A stretch of DNA of 64,000 nt from Hypericibacter adhaerens (lineage in GTDB: Bacteria; Pseudomonadota; Alphaproteobacteria; Dongiales; Dongiaceae): NCBI RefSeq assembly GCF_008728835.1, contig NZ_CP042582.1, positions 3,956,217-4,020,216 of the forward strand. The letters are read 5' to 3'. Within the stretch, counting starts at the first letter, position 1. The number at the start of each line of letters is the position of its first letter. This document shows, in pieces, positions 1-8,657 of the stretch. Both the position numbers and the translations under genes were made by a program. Below the pieces are notes generated by a model. It did no database searches, had not been told where the DNA came from, and saw only the letters and a program-made list of their open reading frames with translations.

Positions 1-177
1 CATCCACATCCTGTCCGCCCAGAGCAGATGATTGAGCGTCGCATGGATGGATTTGAAGAACGCACCGCGATCCTGGCGACGCTGGCTGTCCTCGAGCCCA
101 TCGGCGGCACCAAAGAGGCTTTCGTTCTGCCAGCGGTTATAACGGGCCAGCAGCTGCGCGAAGGCCGGGTCGATCAT
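1..177 (-). CDS. DinB family protein (N-terminal part, cut by window edge)
   Basis: The minus strand is open from an ATG at 175-177 to the window edge, giving 59 residues. They begin MIDPAFAQLLARYNRW and include GAFFKSIHATLNHLLWADR. This is the usual N-terminal helix pattern of the DinB/YfiT-like four-helix family, which includes metal-binding thiol-transferase-like proteins and many of unknown role. The SIHxTLNHLLxADRxW pattern contains the first conserved His of the metal site. The rest of the gene lies outside the window, so the other ligands cannot be checked. It is transcribed away from the ABC operon that starts at 402. Confidence 0.7.
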   Translation of the reverse strand, partial: MIDPAFAQLLARYNRWQNESLFGAADGLEDSQRRQDRGAFFKSIHATLNHLLWADRMWM

Positions 178-261
178 GGTCGTCTCTGCTGTTCGGAATC
201 GGGGCCGCCGCCAGGATGGGGGCCTCGAAGCCGATGTCAATCCTGGTCGAAACCGTCGACA

Positions 262-279
262 TGACGCGAATCCGCGTCA
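262..279. promoter_or_regulatory. 18-bp perfect palindrome, candidate operator
   Basis: TGACGCG-AATC-CGCGTCA is a perfect 7-bp inverted repeat with a 4-base spacer. It lies in the 224-bp divergent gap between the DinB gene and the ABC operon. A second small dyad, GTCGA-AACCG-TCGAC, sits directly beside it at 246-260. The position fits an operator controlling one or both genes. The binding protein is unknown, and the site could also be chance in GC-rich DNA. Confidence 0.35.
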
Positions 280-401
280 CGCCGGGGCCGGCGGCTTGAC
301 GGAGGTTCCGCCCCCCGGCATGTTCCGAGGCCAATCGGCCCCGGAATGCAGCCGGATCCATGGCGGGTGGGCCTCGTTCTTCGTCCCGGGGGAGGAATTC
401 C

Positions 402-1379
402 ATGAAGCGTTCGCGTTGGGGCCTGATGGCCGGCGCGGCGGCGTTGGCCGCCATCCTGCTCGCCGCCGCTCAAGGACGGTCCGCCGACACGGTCACGATC
501 GCGGTGACGGCCATCGTCGAGCATCCGGCGCTGGACGCGGTGCGAGACGGCGTGCGGGACGAGCTCGAGGCCGAGGGCTACGCCCAGGGCAAGAACCTGA
601 CCTTCGTCTATGAAAGCGCGCAGGGCAATCCGGCCACCGCCGCGCAGATCGCCCGCAAGTTCGTGGGCGACGGCCCCGACGTGATCGTCCCGATCTCCAC
701 CCCCTCGGCCCAGGCCGTGGTCGCCGCGACCCAGGACATCCCGGTGGTCTTCACCGCCGTGACCGATCCGCTCGACGCGAAGCTCGTCACGAATCTGGAA
801 AAGCCGGGCGGCAACGTCACCGGCGTCCGGGACACGGCACCCATCGCCAAGCAGCTGGCGCTGATCCGCGAGATCCTGCCCAACGCCAAGGTCATCGGCA
901 TGCCCTACAACCCGGGCGAAGCCAACGGCGTGGCCCTGCTCAACATGGTGAAGAAGGAAGCGCCCGCGCTGGGCTTCTCGGTCGTCGAGGCGGCGGCGCC
1001 CAAATCCTCCGACGTGATGGCGGCCGCCCAGAGCCTGGTCGGCAAGGCCGATGTGATCTATGTCTCCACCGACAACCAGATCGTGAGCGCCTTCGCCTCG
1101 GTCGTGAAGGTGGGGGTGGACAACAAGCTCCCGGTCTTCGCCGGCGACACCGATTCCGTTCCGCGCGGCGCCATCGCGGCGATCGGCTTCGACTATTACG
1201 ATGTCGGCCGCCAGACCGGGAAGATCGTGGTGCGGGTGCTGAAGGGCGAGAAGCCGGGCGACATCGCCGTGCAGGACGTCGGCACGCTCCAGCTCTTCGT
1301 CAATCCGGGCGCCGCCAAGGCGATGGGCGTGACGATCCCGGATGCGGTGATGCAGCGCGCCAAGAAGGTCGTGCAGTAG
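402..1379 (+). CDS. ABC transporter substrate-binding protein (TrpX/ABC_sub_bind family)
   Basis: This 325-residue periplasmic binding protein captures a small ligand for the permease and ATPase encoded next. ATG 402 is preferred over the upstream in-frame codon at 360 because GGGGGAGGAA lies just before it and a signal peptide then begins at once (MKRSRWG, then an Ala/Leu core, cleavage near GRSADT). The mature part fits the ABC_sub_bind fold, with an early VTAIVEHPALDAVRDGV segment and VTGVRDTAPIAKQL in the middle. Members near TrpXYZ have been linked to tryptophan or other amino acids, but the ligand here cannot be read from sequence. A strong hairpin separates it from the permease gene. 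Confidence 0.85.
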   Translation: MKRSRWGLMAGAAALAAILLAAAQGRSADTVTIAVTAIVEHPALDAVRDGVRDELEAEGYAQGKNLTFVYESAQGNPATAAQIARKFVGDGPDVIVPISTPSAQAVVAATQDIPVVFTAVTDPLDAKLVTNLEKPGGNVTGVRDTAPIAKQLALIREILPNAKVIGMPYNPGEANGVALLNMVKKEAPALGFSVVEAAAPKSSDVMAAAQSLVGKADVIYVSTDNQIVSAFASVVKVGVDNKLPVFAGDTDSVPRGAIAAIGFDYYDVGRQTGKIVVRVLKGEKPGDIAVQDVGTLQLFVNPGAAKAMGVTIPDAVMQRAKKVVQ

Positions 1380-1392
1380 CGCTTGAGGCTTT

Positions 1393-1427
1393 CCGGGCCG
1401 CGCGGGCGAACGGCGCCCGCGGCCCGG
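1393..1427 (+). terminator. Intercistronic hairpin after the binding-protein gene
   Basis: A long GC-rich stem pairs CCGGGCCGCGCGGGCG (1393-1408) with CGCCCGCGGCCCGG (1414-1427), leaving a 2-base bulge and a 5-base loop, and is followed by CTTTCC. It lies between the binding-protein stop and the permease start in the same operon. It probably acts as a partial terminator or mRNA 3' stabiliser that raises binding-protein output relative to the membrane parts. Confidence 0.6.
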
Positions 1428-1459
1428 CTTTCCGATTCCAGACGAAGATCGGTTTCGCG

Positions 1460-2377
1460 ATGAGCCATGTCGCCCTCCTCGGCGCGATCGAGATCGGCCT
1501 CCTGTTCGGTCTGGTCGGGATCGGCGTGTTCCTGTCCTTCCGGGTGCTGAACTTCCCGGATCTGACGGTCGATGGCAGCTTCCCGCTGGGCGCCGCGGTG
1601 GCCGGCACGATCATCGTGGCCGGCGGCAATGCCTATCTGGCGACCGCGCTCGCCATTCTCGCCGGTGCGCTGGCGGGGCTGGTCACCGCGGCCCTCAATC
1701 TGCGGTTCCGCATCCTGCATCTGCTGGCCTCCATCCTCACCATGATCGCGCTCTATTCGATCAATCTGCGCATCATGGGAAAGCCCAACCTGGCGATCCT
1801 CAACGAGGCCACGGTGCTCACCCCGTTCCAGGGGCTGGGCCTGAGCAATCTCTATCTCCGGCCGCTCTATGCCGGCGTCGTGACGCTGATCGTGGCCTTC
1901 CTCCTGATCCGCTTCCTCGCCTCCGATATGGGCCTCGCCATGCGCGCGACCGGCGCCAATCCGCGCATGGCGCGCGCGCAGGGCATCGATACGAGCCGGA
2001 TGACCTATCTCGGCATGGCCCTCAGCAACGGGCTGGTGGCGCTGGCGGGCGCGCTCTTCGCTCAGATGAACGGTTTCGCCGATGTGGCGCTGGGCACCGG
2101 GACGATCGTGGTGGGGCTCGCCGCGGTCATCATCGGCGAAGCCATCCTCGGCATGCGCAGCATCCGGCTCTGGGTGCTGGGCTGCGTGCTCGGCTCCGTC
2201 ATCTATCGTATCGCCGTCGCGGCCGCGCTCAACAGCTCGGCCCTGGGCCTCAACGCCTCCGACCTCAATCTGGTGACGGCGGTGCTGGTGGCGGTGGCGC
2301 TGACCCTGCCGGGCGCGAAGAATCCGATCCGCGCGCTGCTGGCGAGGAAGGGCAGCGCCGGAAAGAGCCCGTCATGA
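1460..2377 (+). CDS. ABC transporter permease (TrpY-like, BPD_transp_2 type)
   Basis: This is a 305-residue polytopic inner-membrane protein. It starts MSHVALLGAIEIGLLFGLVGIGVFLSFRVL and carries the FPDLTVDGSFPLGAAV segment typical of permeases paired with ABC_sub_bind proteins. About eight hydrophobic segments follow, including a LGTGTIVVGLAAVIIGEAIL stretch near the C-terminus. It forms the channel of the transporter whose binding protein is at 402 and whose ATPase overlaps its stop by 4 bases (ATGA), which indicates translational coupling. Confidence 0.88.
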   Translation: MSHVALLGAIEIGLLFGLVGIGVFLSFRVLNFPDLTVDGSFPLGAAVAGTIIVAGGNAYLATALAILAGALAGLVTAALNLRFRILHLLASILTMIALYSINLRIMGKPNLAILNEATVLTPFQGLGLSNLYLRPLYAGVVTLIVAFLLIRFLASDMGLAMRATGANPRMARAQGIDTSRMTYLGMALSNGLVALAGALFAQMNGFADVALGTGTIVVGLAAVIIGEAILGMRSIRLWVLGCVLGSVIYRIAVAAALNSSALGLNASDLNLVTAVLVAVALTLPGAKNPIRALLARKGSAGKSPS

Positions 2378-3168
2378 TCGAGCTCAAGGATCTTGCCGTC
2401 ACCTTCAGCCGCGGCACGCCGATGGAGACGCGGGCGCTCCAGGGCGTCGACCTCTCGATCCCGGCGGGCCAGTTCGTCACCGTCATCGGCTCGAACGGCG
2501 CCGGCAAGTCGACCCTGCTGAATGCGCTGACCGGCGACGTGCAGCCGGAGCGCGGCTCGGTGACGGTCGGCGGGACCGACGTGACCGGCTGGTCCGCCCC
2601 GGCTCGCGCCGGCCTCATCGCCCGCGTGTTCCAGGACCCGATGGCCGGAAGCTGCGAAGCCCTCAGCATCGAGGAGAACATGGCGCTCGCCGCCGCGCGC
2701 GGCCGGCGGCGCGGCCTGGGTCTGGCGCTCCGTCGCGCCTCGCGCGAGCAGTTTCGCGACAAGCTGAAGCAGCTCGGTCTCGGGCTCGAGGCCCGGCTCG
2801 CCGACCGGATGGGCCTGCTGTCGGGCGGCCAGCGCCAGGCCGTCTCCCTGCTGATGGCCACGTTGCAGCCCATGAAGATCCTGCTGCTGGACGAGCATAC
2901 GGCGGCGCTCGATCCGAAGACGGCGCAGTTCGTGCTGGAGCTGACCGACGCGATCGTCGCGGCGCAGCGGCTGACCACGCTCATGGTCACCCATTCCATG
3001 CGCCAGGCGCTCGATCACGGCAGCCGCACCATCATGCTGCATGAGGGCCGCATCGCCTTCGACGTCGCCGGCAAGGCCCGCGAGGGACTGGACGTGCCCG
3101 ACCTGCTGGCGCTCTTCTCGCGCGGCCAGGGCAGCGCGCTGGCCGACGATTCGCTGCTGCTGGGCTAG
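2374..3168 (+). CDS. ABC transporter ATP-binding protein (TrpZ-like)
   Basis: This 264-residue ATPase energises import by the adjoining permease. Visible motifs in order are Walker A GSNGAGKST (about residue 42), a Q-loop in FQDPMAGSC, the signature LSGGQRQ, Walker B ILLLDEHTAALD and the switch His in MVTHSM. In the Walker B region His follows the catalytic Glu (DEHTAALD), as is common in this subfamily, where most ABC ATPases have P. It starts inside the permease stop codon. The next gene, a methyltransferase 21 bp downstream, may be co-transcribed. Confidence 0.9.
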   Translation: MIELKDLAVTFSRGTPMETRALQGVDLSIPAGQFVTVIGSNGAGKSTLLNALTGDVQPERGSVTVGGTDVTGWSAPARAGLIARVFQDPMAGSCEALSIEENMALAAARGRRRGLGLALRRASREQFRDKLKQLGLGLEARLADRMGLLSGGQRQAVSLLMATLQPMKILLLDEHTAALDPKTAQFVLELTDAIVAAQRLTTLMVTHSMRQALDHGSRTIMLHEGRIAFDVAGKAREGLDVPDLLALFSRGQGSALADDSLLLG

Positions 3169-3189
3169 ATCTTCGGGGGAGCCTCGCCG

Positions 3190-3987
3190 ATGAAACGCGA
3201 CGACTACACGGCGGCCAACCGAGAGGCCTGGAACGAGGCGGCGCCGATCCATGAGCGCCGCACCTTCGAGCGGCTGCTGGAAGGGTTCCGCCAGCCCGGC
3301 TATTCCTGCCTCGAGCCGATCGAGACCGAGACGCTGCTCGGGATCGGCGTCGCCGGCAAGGCGGTCACCCAGATCTGCTGCAACAACGGCCGCGAGCTCC
3401 TGAGCGTGAAGACCATGGGCGCGGGGCGCTGCGTCGGGTTCGACATCTCCGAGGAATTCATCGCGCAAGGCCGCCAGCTCGCGGAGGCCGGCGGGATCGA
3501 GGCCGAGTTCCTGGCGACGGATGTCTATCGCATCCCGGCCGCCTACGACGCTCAATTCGATCTGGCCCTCATCACCATCGGCGCGCTCGGCTGGATGCCG
3601 GATCTGAAGGGATTCTTCGCGATCGTGGCGCGGCTGCTCAAGCCCAAGGGGCAGCTCTTCATCCATGAGCAGCACCCGATCATGGGCATGTTCGAGCCGG
3701 GCGATCCCGAGCCGCAGCCCCAGCTGCGCCACTCCTATTTCAAGGCCGATCCCTTCCGTGACGAGACCGGCCTCGATTACTGGGGCAAGGAAACCTATAA
3801 GGCGAAGCCGACCTACTGGTTCCAGCACAAGCTCTCGGACGTGATCACGGGTTGCCTCGAGAACGGCCTCGCCCTCGAGCTCTTCACCGAGCATGAGCAG
3901 GACCTGGGCGGCATCTTCGACAATGTGACGGCGCAGCCGATCCTGCCGCCCCTCTCCTATCGGCTGATCACCCGCAAGGCGCCCTGA
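3190..3987 (+). CDS. Class I SAM-dependent methyltransferase
   Basis: A 265-residue soluble protein. The SAM-binding segment is ITQICCNNGRELLSVK, where the usual glycine-rich E/DxGxGxG loop is replaced by a CNNGRE form. This is followed by GFDISEEFIAQGRQ (acidic loop, motif II), a TDVYRIP motif and LITIGALGWMPDL (motif IV). A C-terminal part rich in aromatic residues (SYFKADPF, YWGKETYKAKPTYWF) probably holds the substrate. GGGGGAGCC lies before ATG 3190. It follows the ABC operon by 21 bp on the same strand. The substrate is unknown. Confidence 0.8.
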   Translation: MKRDDYTAANREAWNEAAPIHERRTFERLLEGFRQPGYSCLEPIETETLLGIGVAGKAVTQICCNNGRELLSVKTMGAGRCVGFDISEEFIAQGRQLAEAGGIEAEFLATDVYRIPAAYDAQFDLALITIGALGWMPDLKGFFAIVARLLKPKGQLFIHEQHPIMGMFEPGDPEPQPQLRHSYFKADPFRDETGLDYWGKETYKAKPTYWFQHKLSDVITGCLENGLALELFTEHEQDLGGIFDNVTAQPILPPLSYRLITRKAP

Positions 3988-4019
3988 GGCGGGAACGGCC
4001 GCGCAGAGCCGCGACGTCC

Positions 4020-4838
4020 CTACCAATACTGGAAGCTGCGGCCGAAGCGCTCGCATTGCCGCTCGATCGCGGCGATCTCCGAGGGATCGAGCTGCGCCCT
4101 GTGGCTACCGACGCGCGGGCTGTTCACCCCTTCCTGCCAGCCTGGAGACCAGAAGGCCCCCACAAATTGATCGCTCCTCTGGCGTTGCCAGGTTTGCGGC
4201 GCGAGATCGGCCGGCCGGCCATCAATCGCCAAGCCTGAAAACCGGCGCAACCCGTCGATCGCAGTCGGATCGCCTTGGGCGATCCGCTCGTAGAGCACGA
4301 CATGAAGCCGGCCTTGAAGCAGGGCCACGTTGCTGTAGCTGTCGGCGTAGTAGCCCAGCACCATATCCGAGAGACGTTCCATGTTGCGCCCCATCTCGAC
4401 CAGAGGCGTGGAAAGGCCGGCGGCGCGTTGACGATCTGCGACCTGAAGCATGGACGCGATGATGTCGCGGGGATCGCGCACCACCAGCACGAACCGCGCT
4501 TGCGGCAACAGCTTCGCTGCGATCGAAAAGTGATAGGCAAGCTCCGGATTCTTGAGGACGAGCTGCCTGGCTTCCGGATATCGAGCCGACACCGCAGCAA
4601 GGAATCGCTGCAGGGTCTCGCGGCCAAAGGCCTCGAACGCCGTTTCCGATTCGAAATAGTCCGACAGGAACAGCTCGAACCGCTTCTCGCCCTGCCTGTG
4701 GGCAGCCAGTAAATCGGTCAGGTACTGGCATTCCGCGATGGCGGGGTTCACGCCGGGGGCCGCACAGAGAATGCGCTGCACCAGGGTCGTCCCGCTTCTC
4801 ATGCAGCCGCCCACGAACAGCACAGCTCTCTCAGCCAT
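4020..4838 (-). CDS. Sulfotransferase family protein
   Basis: This 272-residue protein is predicted to transfer sulfate from PAPS to an unknown acceptor. The 5'-phosphosulfate loop is GGCMRSGTTLVQRIL near the N-terminus, and the 3'-phosphate motif is VVRDPRDIIASML in the middle. ATG 4838 is chosen because GGGAAGG sits 7 bases upstream and the beta-strand plus P-loop begins immediately (MAERAVLFVGGC). An in-frame upstream extension to 4982 has no ribosome site. It is a single gene, convergent with the methyltransferase and divergent from moaA. Confidence 0.85.
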   Translation of the reverse strand: MAERAVLFVGGCMRSGTTLVQRILCAAPGVNPAIAECQYLTDLLAAHRQGEKRFELFLSDYFESETAFEAFGRETLQRFLAAVSARYPEARQLVLKNPELAYHFSIAAKLLPQARFVLVVRDPRDIIASMLQVADRQRAAGLSTPLVEMGRNMERLSDMVLGYYADSYSNVALLQGRLHVVLYERIAQGDPTAIDGLRRFSGLAIDGRPADLAPQTWQRQRSDQFVGAFWSPGWQEGVNSPRVGSHRAQLDPSEIAAIERQCERFGRSFQYW

Positions 4839-5103
4839 TCGAGCCTTCCCGCGCTTTGGAAGCTTTGGATGCCGCCGAGGCCCGATCACGAGATCTTGAG
4901 GGGCCCCGCGGCGGCGGCAAACTGCCACGGAACCGATGACAAGGTCCAGGAATCCCCTGGCCCGATCAATGTTTCCCGGCACTGGCGCCGTGGCCTCGGC
5001 GCCGCCCTATTTTGCAGCCTTTCCAAGCACTAATCCCTACCTGATTCAGGGGCGAAATCCGGCTGGGAAGCGCCTATATTGGGCGATGGAGAGAGCGCTC
5101 ACG

Positions 5104-6099
5104 ATGATCGACCCGTTCGGCCGACATATCCGTTACCTGCGCGTATCGGTCACCGACCGCTGCGACTTCCGCTGCGTCTATTGCATGGCGGAGGACATGG
5201 AGTTCCTGCCCAAGCGCGAGGTGCTGACGCTGGAGGAGCTCGACCGGCTCTGCAGCGCCTTCGTGCGGCTCGGCGTCAAGAAGCTGCGGCTGACCGGCGG
5301 CGAGCCCCTGGTCCGGCGCGGCATCATGCAGCTCTTCCGTGCGCTGTCCCGCCATCTCGCGAGCGGCGCGCTCGAGGAGCTGACCGTCACCACCAACGGC
5401 AGCCAGCTCTCGCGCTACGCGGCCGAGCTGGCGGATCTCGGCGTACGCCGGGTCAATGTCTCGATCGACACGCTGGACGAGCGCAAGTTCGCGGAGATCA
5501 CGCGGCGCGGCAGCCTGCCCGTCGTGCTGCAGGGGCTCGAGGCCGCCAAGCGCGCGGGCCTGCAGGTCAAGATCAACGCGGTGGCGCTCAAGGGCGTCAA
5601 TGACGGCGAATTCGACCGGCTGATCGGCTGGTGCGGCGCCGAGGGTTTCGACCTGACCCTGATCGAGGTCATGCCGATGGGCGATATCGGCGGCGAGAAC
5701 CGGCTCGACCAGTATCTGCCGCTCTCGCTGGTGCGCGCCGACCTGGCGCAGCGCTGGACGCTCGACGACATCGACTACCGGACCGGCGGGCCGGCGCGCT
5801 ATGTCCGCGTCAAGGAGACGAGCGGGCGGCTCGGCTTCATCACGCCCTTGACCCATAATTTCTGCGAGAGCTGCAACCGGGTCCGGGTGACCTGCACCGG
5901 CATGCTCTATATGTGCCTCGGCCAGGAGGACAGCGCCGATCTCCGGGCGCCCTTGCGGGCGCAGTCGGGCGACGACGCGCTGCTGGAGGCCGCGATCCGC
6001 GAGGCGATCGCGCGCAAGCCCAAGGGGCACGATTTCATCATCGACCGCCGGCATAGCGGCCCCGCCGTGCCGCGCCATATGAGCGTCACCGGCGGCTGA
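5104..6099 (+). CDS. moaA: GTP 3',8-cyclase MoaA
   Basis: This radical-SAM enzyme makes the first intermediate of molybdenum cofactor from GTP. The N-terminal cluster motif is C20-DFR-C24-VY-C27. LTGGEPL is the SAM-binding GGE motif. The C-terminal cluster Cys are C254, C257 and C271, in the family C-x2-C-x13-C spacing. The protein ends in the MoaA-type Gly-Gly tail (SVTGG). At 331 residues from ATG 5104 the length is typical, and GGAGAG lies about 11 bases upstream. An alternative ATG is at 5086. MoaC and MoaE are not in the window. Confidence 0.95.
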   Translation: MIDPFGRHIRYLRVSVTDRCDFRCVYCMAEDMEFLPKREVLTLEELDRLCSAFVRLGVKKLRLTGGEPLVRRGIMQLFRALSRHLASGALEELTVTTNGSQLSRYAAELADLGVRRVNVSIDTLDERKFAEITRRGSLPVVLQGLEAAKRAGLQVKINAVALKGVNDGEFDRLIGWCGAEGFDLTLIEVMPMGDIGGENRLDQYLPLSLVRADLAQRWTLDDIDYRTGGPARYVRVKETSGRLGFITPLTHNFCESCNRVRVTCTGMLYMCLGQEDSADLRAPLRAQSGDDALLEAAIREAIARKPKGHDFIIDRRHSGPAVPRHMSVTGG

Positions 6100-6141
6100 T
6101 CGGGATCCGCCGCCGGCAACGCTCTGGTCGGCGATCTCCCG

Positions 6142-6684
6142 TTATCGGATCTCGATCTGGTGCGCGAACTGCGCGCCGTCGCTGATCGTCACCTGCTCGA
6201 ATCCGAGGAGCTTCATCAGGTCGAGGAAGGTCGACAGGTCGGCCAGGGTATATTGCTGGAAGAAGGGCGTCAGCCGCGCGATGGCGGTGAGGTTGGCCAG
6301 CAGCGCGCGCGACCGGTAGATCGTGTTGAAGCGGCCGTCCTGGAGCGCCACGATGATCAGCTTCTCGGCATTGTCGCCTTTCGCGAACACGGCGTAGCCC
6401 GGATCGTAGCGCTGCTCCAGGAGCTGCTTGGTGAGCGCCGTCACGAAGCCGATGCGGCGGCTGCGGTCGCTTTCCGGCAGGGTCTGGACGCGCGCGTTGT
6501 AGATCTCGCTGCTCTCGGGCGTCGGGTAATAGTACTCCGCATGCCGGTCGTCGGTGGTCGTCGTATCGTCGGCCCGGCCGGACAAAGACCCGAGCGAGAT
6601 GAGGGCCATAACCAGCCCGGTCAGCAGCAAGAGAGGCCTGGCGGGCCGGACCGGTGCCGCAGGTGCCATGCGAGGCGATGTCAT
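6142..6684 (-). CDS. Conserved secreted protein of unknown function
   Basis: A 180-residue protein that starts at ATG 6684 after GGGGAG. It has a signal peptide ([23 protein letters not shown], then a hydrophobic core, with cleavage near GRADD). The mature part begins with acidic and tyrosine-rich residues ([15 protein letters not shown]). A regular alpha/beta part follows ([43 protein letters not shown]). I recognise it only as an alphaproteobacterial conserved hypothetical; some database entries may carry a molybdopterin-related name, which nothing in the sequence supports. It ends convergent with moaA and is divergent from nadK. Confidence 0.75.
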   Translation of the reverse strand: MTSPRMAPAAPVRPARPLLLLTGLVMALISLGSLSGRADDTTTTDDRHAEYYYPTPESSEIYNARVQTLPESDRSRRIGFVTALTKQLLEQRYDPGYAVFAKGDNAEKLIIVALQDGRFNTIYRSRALLANLTAIARLTPFFQQYTLADLSTFLDLMKLLGFEQVTISDGAQFAHQIEIR

Positions 6685-6830
6685 TCGAAGCTCCCCTTCG
6701 GGGCGATCTTGCGGTTCATCCGACAGATTTCCACGCCCGAGGGCCGCACTTTGCCGCGCAGGCCCGGTGGCTGGCAAGCGCCGGTCTTGCCGGTATAGTG
6801 AGGCGCCGCCGCAACCCTCGAGGAACGGCC

Positions 6831-7631
6831 TTGTCAGACCGCGCCGCCGCCGCCCGCACCGCCGCTCAGGACCGCACCGTCGCCTTCGTCGCCGCCGACA
6901 CGACCGAAGCGCGCAGCGCCTATCAGCGCCTGACCCGCCTCTACGGGGCCAGCGATCCGGAACGGGCCGGCGTGATCGTGGCGCTGGGGGGCGACGGTTT
7001 CATGCTGGAGACGCTGCACCGCTATCTCGACCGCGAGGTGCCGATCTACGGCATGAATTGCGGCACCATCGGCTTCCTGATGAACCAGTATGGCGAGGAC
7101 GGGCTGCCCGAGCGCATCGCCAGGAGCCAGCCGGTCACGCTGCGGCCGTTGCAGATGAAGGCGCGCTCGCGCGACGGCCGGATCACCGAGGCGATCGCGA
7201 TCAACGAGGTCTCGCTGCTGCGCGAGACGCGCCAGACCGCCAAGCTCGCGATCCGCGTCGACGGCAAGGTGCGGCTGCGCGAGCTGATCTGCGACGGCGT
7301 GCTGCTTTCGACGCCGGCCGGCAGCACCGCCTACAATCTCTCGGCCCACGGGCCGATCCTGCCCTTGGGCTCGAACCTGCTGGCGCTCACGCCCATCAGC
7401 GCGTTCCGCCCGCGCCGCTGGCGCGGCGCCCTGCTGCCGGAAACGGTGGAAACAGTGTTCGACATCTGCGAGCCCGAGAAGCGCCCCGTCAGCGCCGTCG
7501 CCGATTCGACCGAGGTTCGCGACGTGATCGAGGTCAGCGTGCGGGTCGACCAGACGCACCGGCTGACCCTGCTCTTCGATCCCGAGCACAATCTCGAGGA
7601 ACGGATCCTCAGCGAGCAGTTCGTGATCTGA
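6831..7631 (+). CDS. nadK: NAD kinase
   Basis: Phosphorylates NAD to NADP. The 266-residue protein shows the GGDG motif (GGDGFMLET, Asp near residue 55), GTIGFLMN, the [10 protein letters not shown] segment with the conserved NE pair, the [17 protein letters not shown] nucleotide site and a C-terminal beta region. The start is a TTG at 6831 with AGGA 6 bases upstream. The frame is open further back to 6654, but only from TTG 6831 does the protein match the usual short alphaproteobacterial length. It is divergent from the secreted protein at 6684 and convergent with the next gene. Confidence 0.92.
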   Translation: MSDRAAAARTAAQDRTVAFVAADTTEARSAYQRLTRLYGASDPERAGVIVALGGDGFMLETLHRYLDREVPIYGMNCGTIGFLMNQYGEDGLPERIARSQPVTLRPLQMKARSRDGRITEAIAINEVSLLRETRQTAKLAIRVDGKVRLRELICDGVLLSTPAGSTAYNLSAHGPILPLGSNLLALTPISAFRPRRWRGALLPETVETVFDICEPEKRPVSAVADSTEVRDVIEVSVRVDQTHRLTLLFDPEHNLEERILSEQFVI

Positions 7632-7650
7632 CGAGAGCGGAGGGGCCGGC

Positions 7651-8520
7651 CTATTCCGCCGCTTCCGCCTCGCTGGCGGTGAAATCGACGATGCGTGCGA
7701 CCAGCCGGTCGAGGTCGGCGCGCAGCCGGTCGAAGCCCGCATGGAGCGTCACGCTCATCTCGTCGAGATAAAGGCGGCGGTTGATCTCCATCTGCAGCGA
7801 ATGGCGCCCTTGCGCCGGCAGGCCATGGCGGGTCACCAGCTCGGCGCCGCGGAAGGGCGCGTTGATCGCGACGCTGTAGCCCATCGCGCGCAGTTCCTCC
7901 GCCACCAGGTCGCGGAAGGCGGGATCGCAGCTCTCGCCGTCGAGATCGCCCAGCACGAAATCCTCGCGGATCGGCGCCGGCGCGCCGTTGCGGCCGCGTC
8001 CCATCGCCTTCATCGAGTGGCAGTTGAGATGCCAGACCTGCCCGAAGCGGGCATGCGTCGCGTCGAGCATCGCCTGCAGTTGCTCATGATAGGGCCGGTG
8101 ATAGCGCTCGATCCGCGACAGGATCTCGGCCGACGGGAGAAGCCGGTCATAGACCGCGAGCCGCGGCCCGATGAGGCGGCGCACCACCCCCAGGCCTTTC
8201 TCGGCCCGCTCCGAGGGCCTGATCTCGCCCGGCCAGGGATCGGCCAGCAGCAGCGGATCGATCTCGGTCTCATGCCGGTTGGGGTCGACATAGCTGCGCG
8301 GGAAGAGCGCCGCGAGGAACCCGGCCCCCCGCCGCGCCGCCCCCTCGAACAGCCGATCCACATAGGCATCCTCGGTCCGGCGCAGCGCCTCGAACGGCGC
8401 GGCATAGCCGAAATCCTCGGGATAGACCCTCCCGCTGTGGGGGGAATCCAGCACCAGCGGTGCCGCGCCCGAGAGCGGCTCCCGGCTCGTCCAGAGATCG
8501 TCCAAGCTGCGCTCGCGCAT
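7651..8520 (-). CDS. N-formylglutamate amidohydrolase family protein
   Basis: This 289-residue enzyme belongs to the FGase family, which hydrolyses N-formylglutamate to glutamate and formate, classically the last step of one histidine degradation route. Motifs seen are LVLDSPHSGRVYP at the N-terminus, RTEDAYVDRLF, SYVDPNRHETEIDP and HLNCHSMKAMG (likely metal and substrate residues), and LQMEINRRLYLDE near the C-terminus. ATG 8520 is used; an upstream TTG at 8538 is possible. No other histidine-degradation genes are nearby, so the substrate could be another N-formyl or N-acyl amino acid. It is divergent from argE. Confidence 0.88.
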   Translation of the reverse strand: MRERSLDDLWTSREPLSGAAPLVLDSPHSGRVYPEDFGYAAPFEALRRTEDAYVDRLFEGAARRGAGFLAALFPRSYVDPNRHETEIDPLLLADPWPGEIRPSERAEKGLGVVRRLIGPRLAVYDRLLPSAEILSRIERYHRPYHEQLQAMLDATHARFGQVWHLNCHSMKAMGRGRNGAPAPIREDFVLGDLDGESCDPAFRDLVAEELRAMGYSVAINAPFRGAELVTRHGLPAQGRHSLQMEINRRLYLDEMSVTLHAGFDRLRADLDRLVARIVDFTASEAEAAE

Positions 8521-8657
8521 CGGCCGACTATAGCCCAATCCCGGAAAATGCCCGGGAAATGCGTCTTTGCCCGATCCTCGGTCGGGGGGCCATCCTTGGC
8601 TTGGGCCGCCCCCCTGCCCTATGATGGGGGTTTCCCCGGCCGTTACGGAACCGCATC

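Noticed and set aside
2203-4056. About 600-codon minus-strand open frame over the transporter ATPase and methyltransferase
   Set aside because: It is antisense to two well-supported genes and has shadow-type composition.
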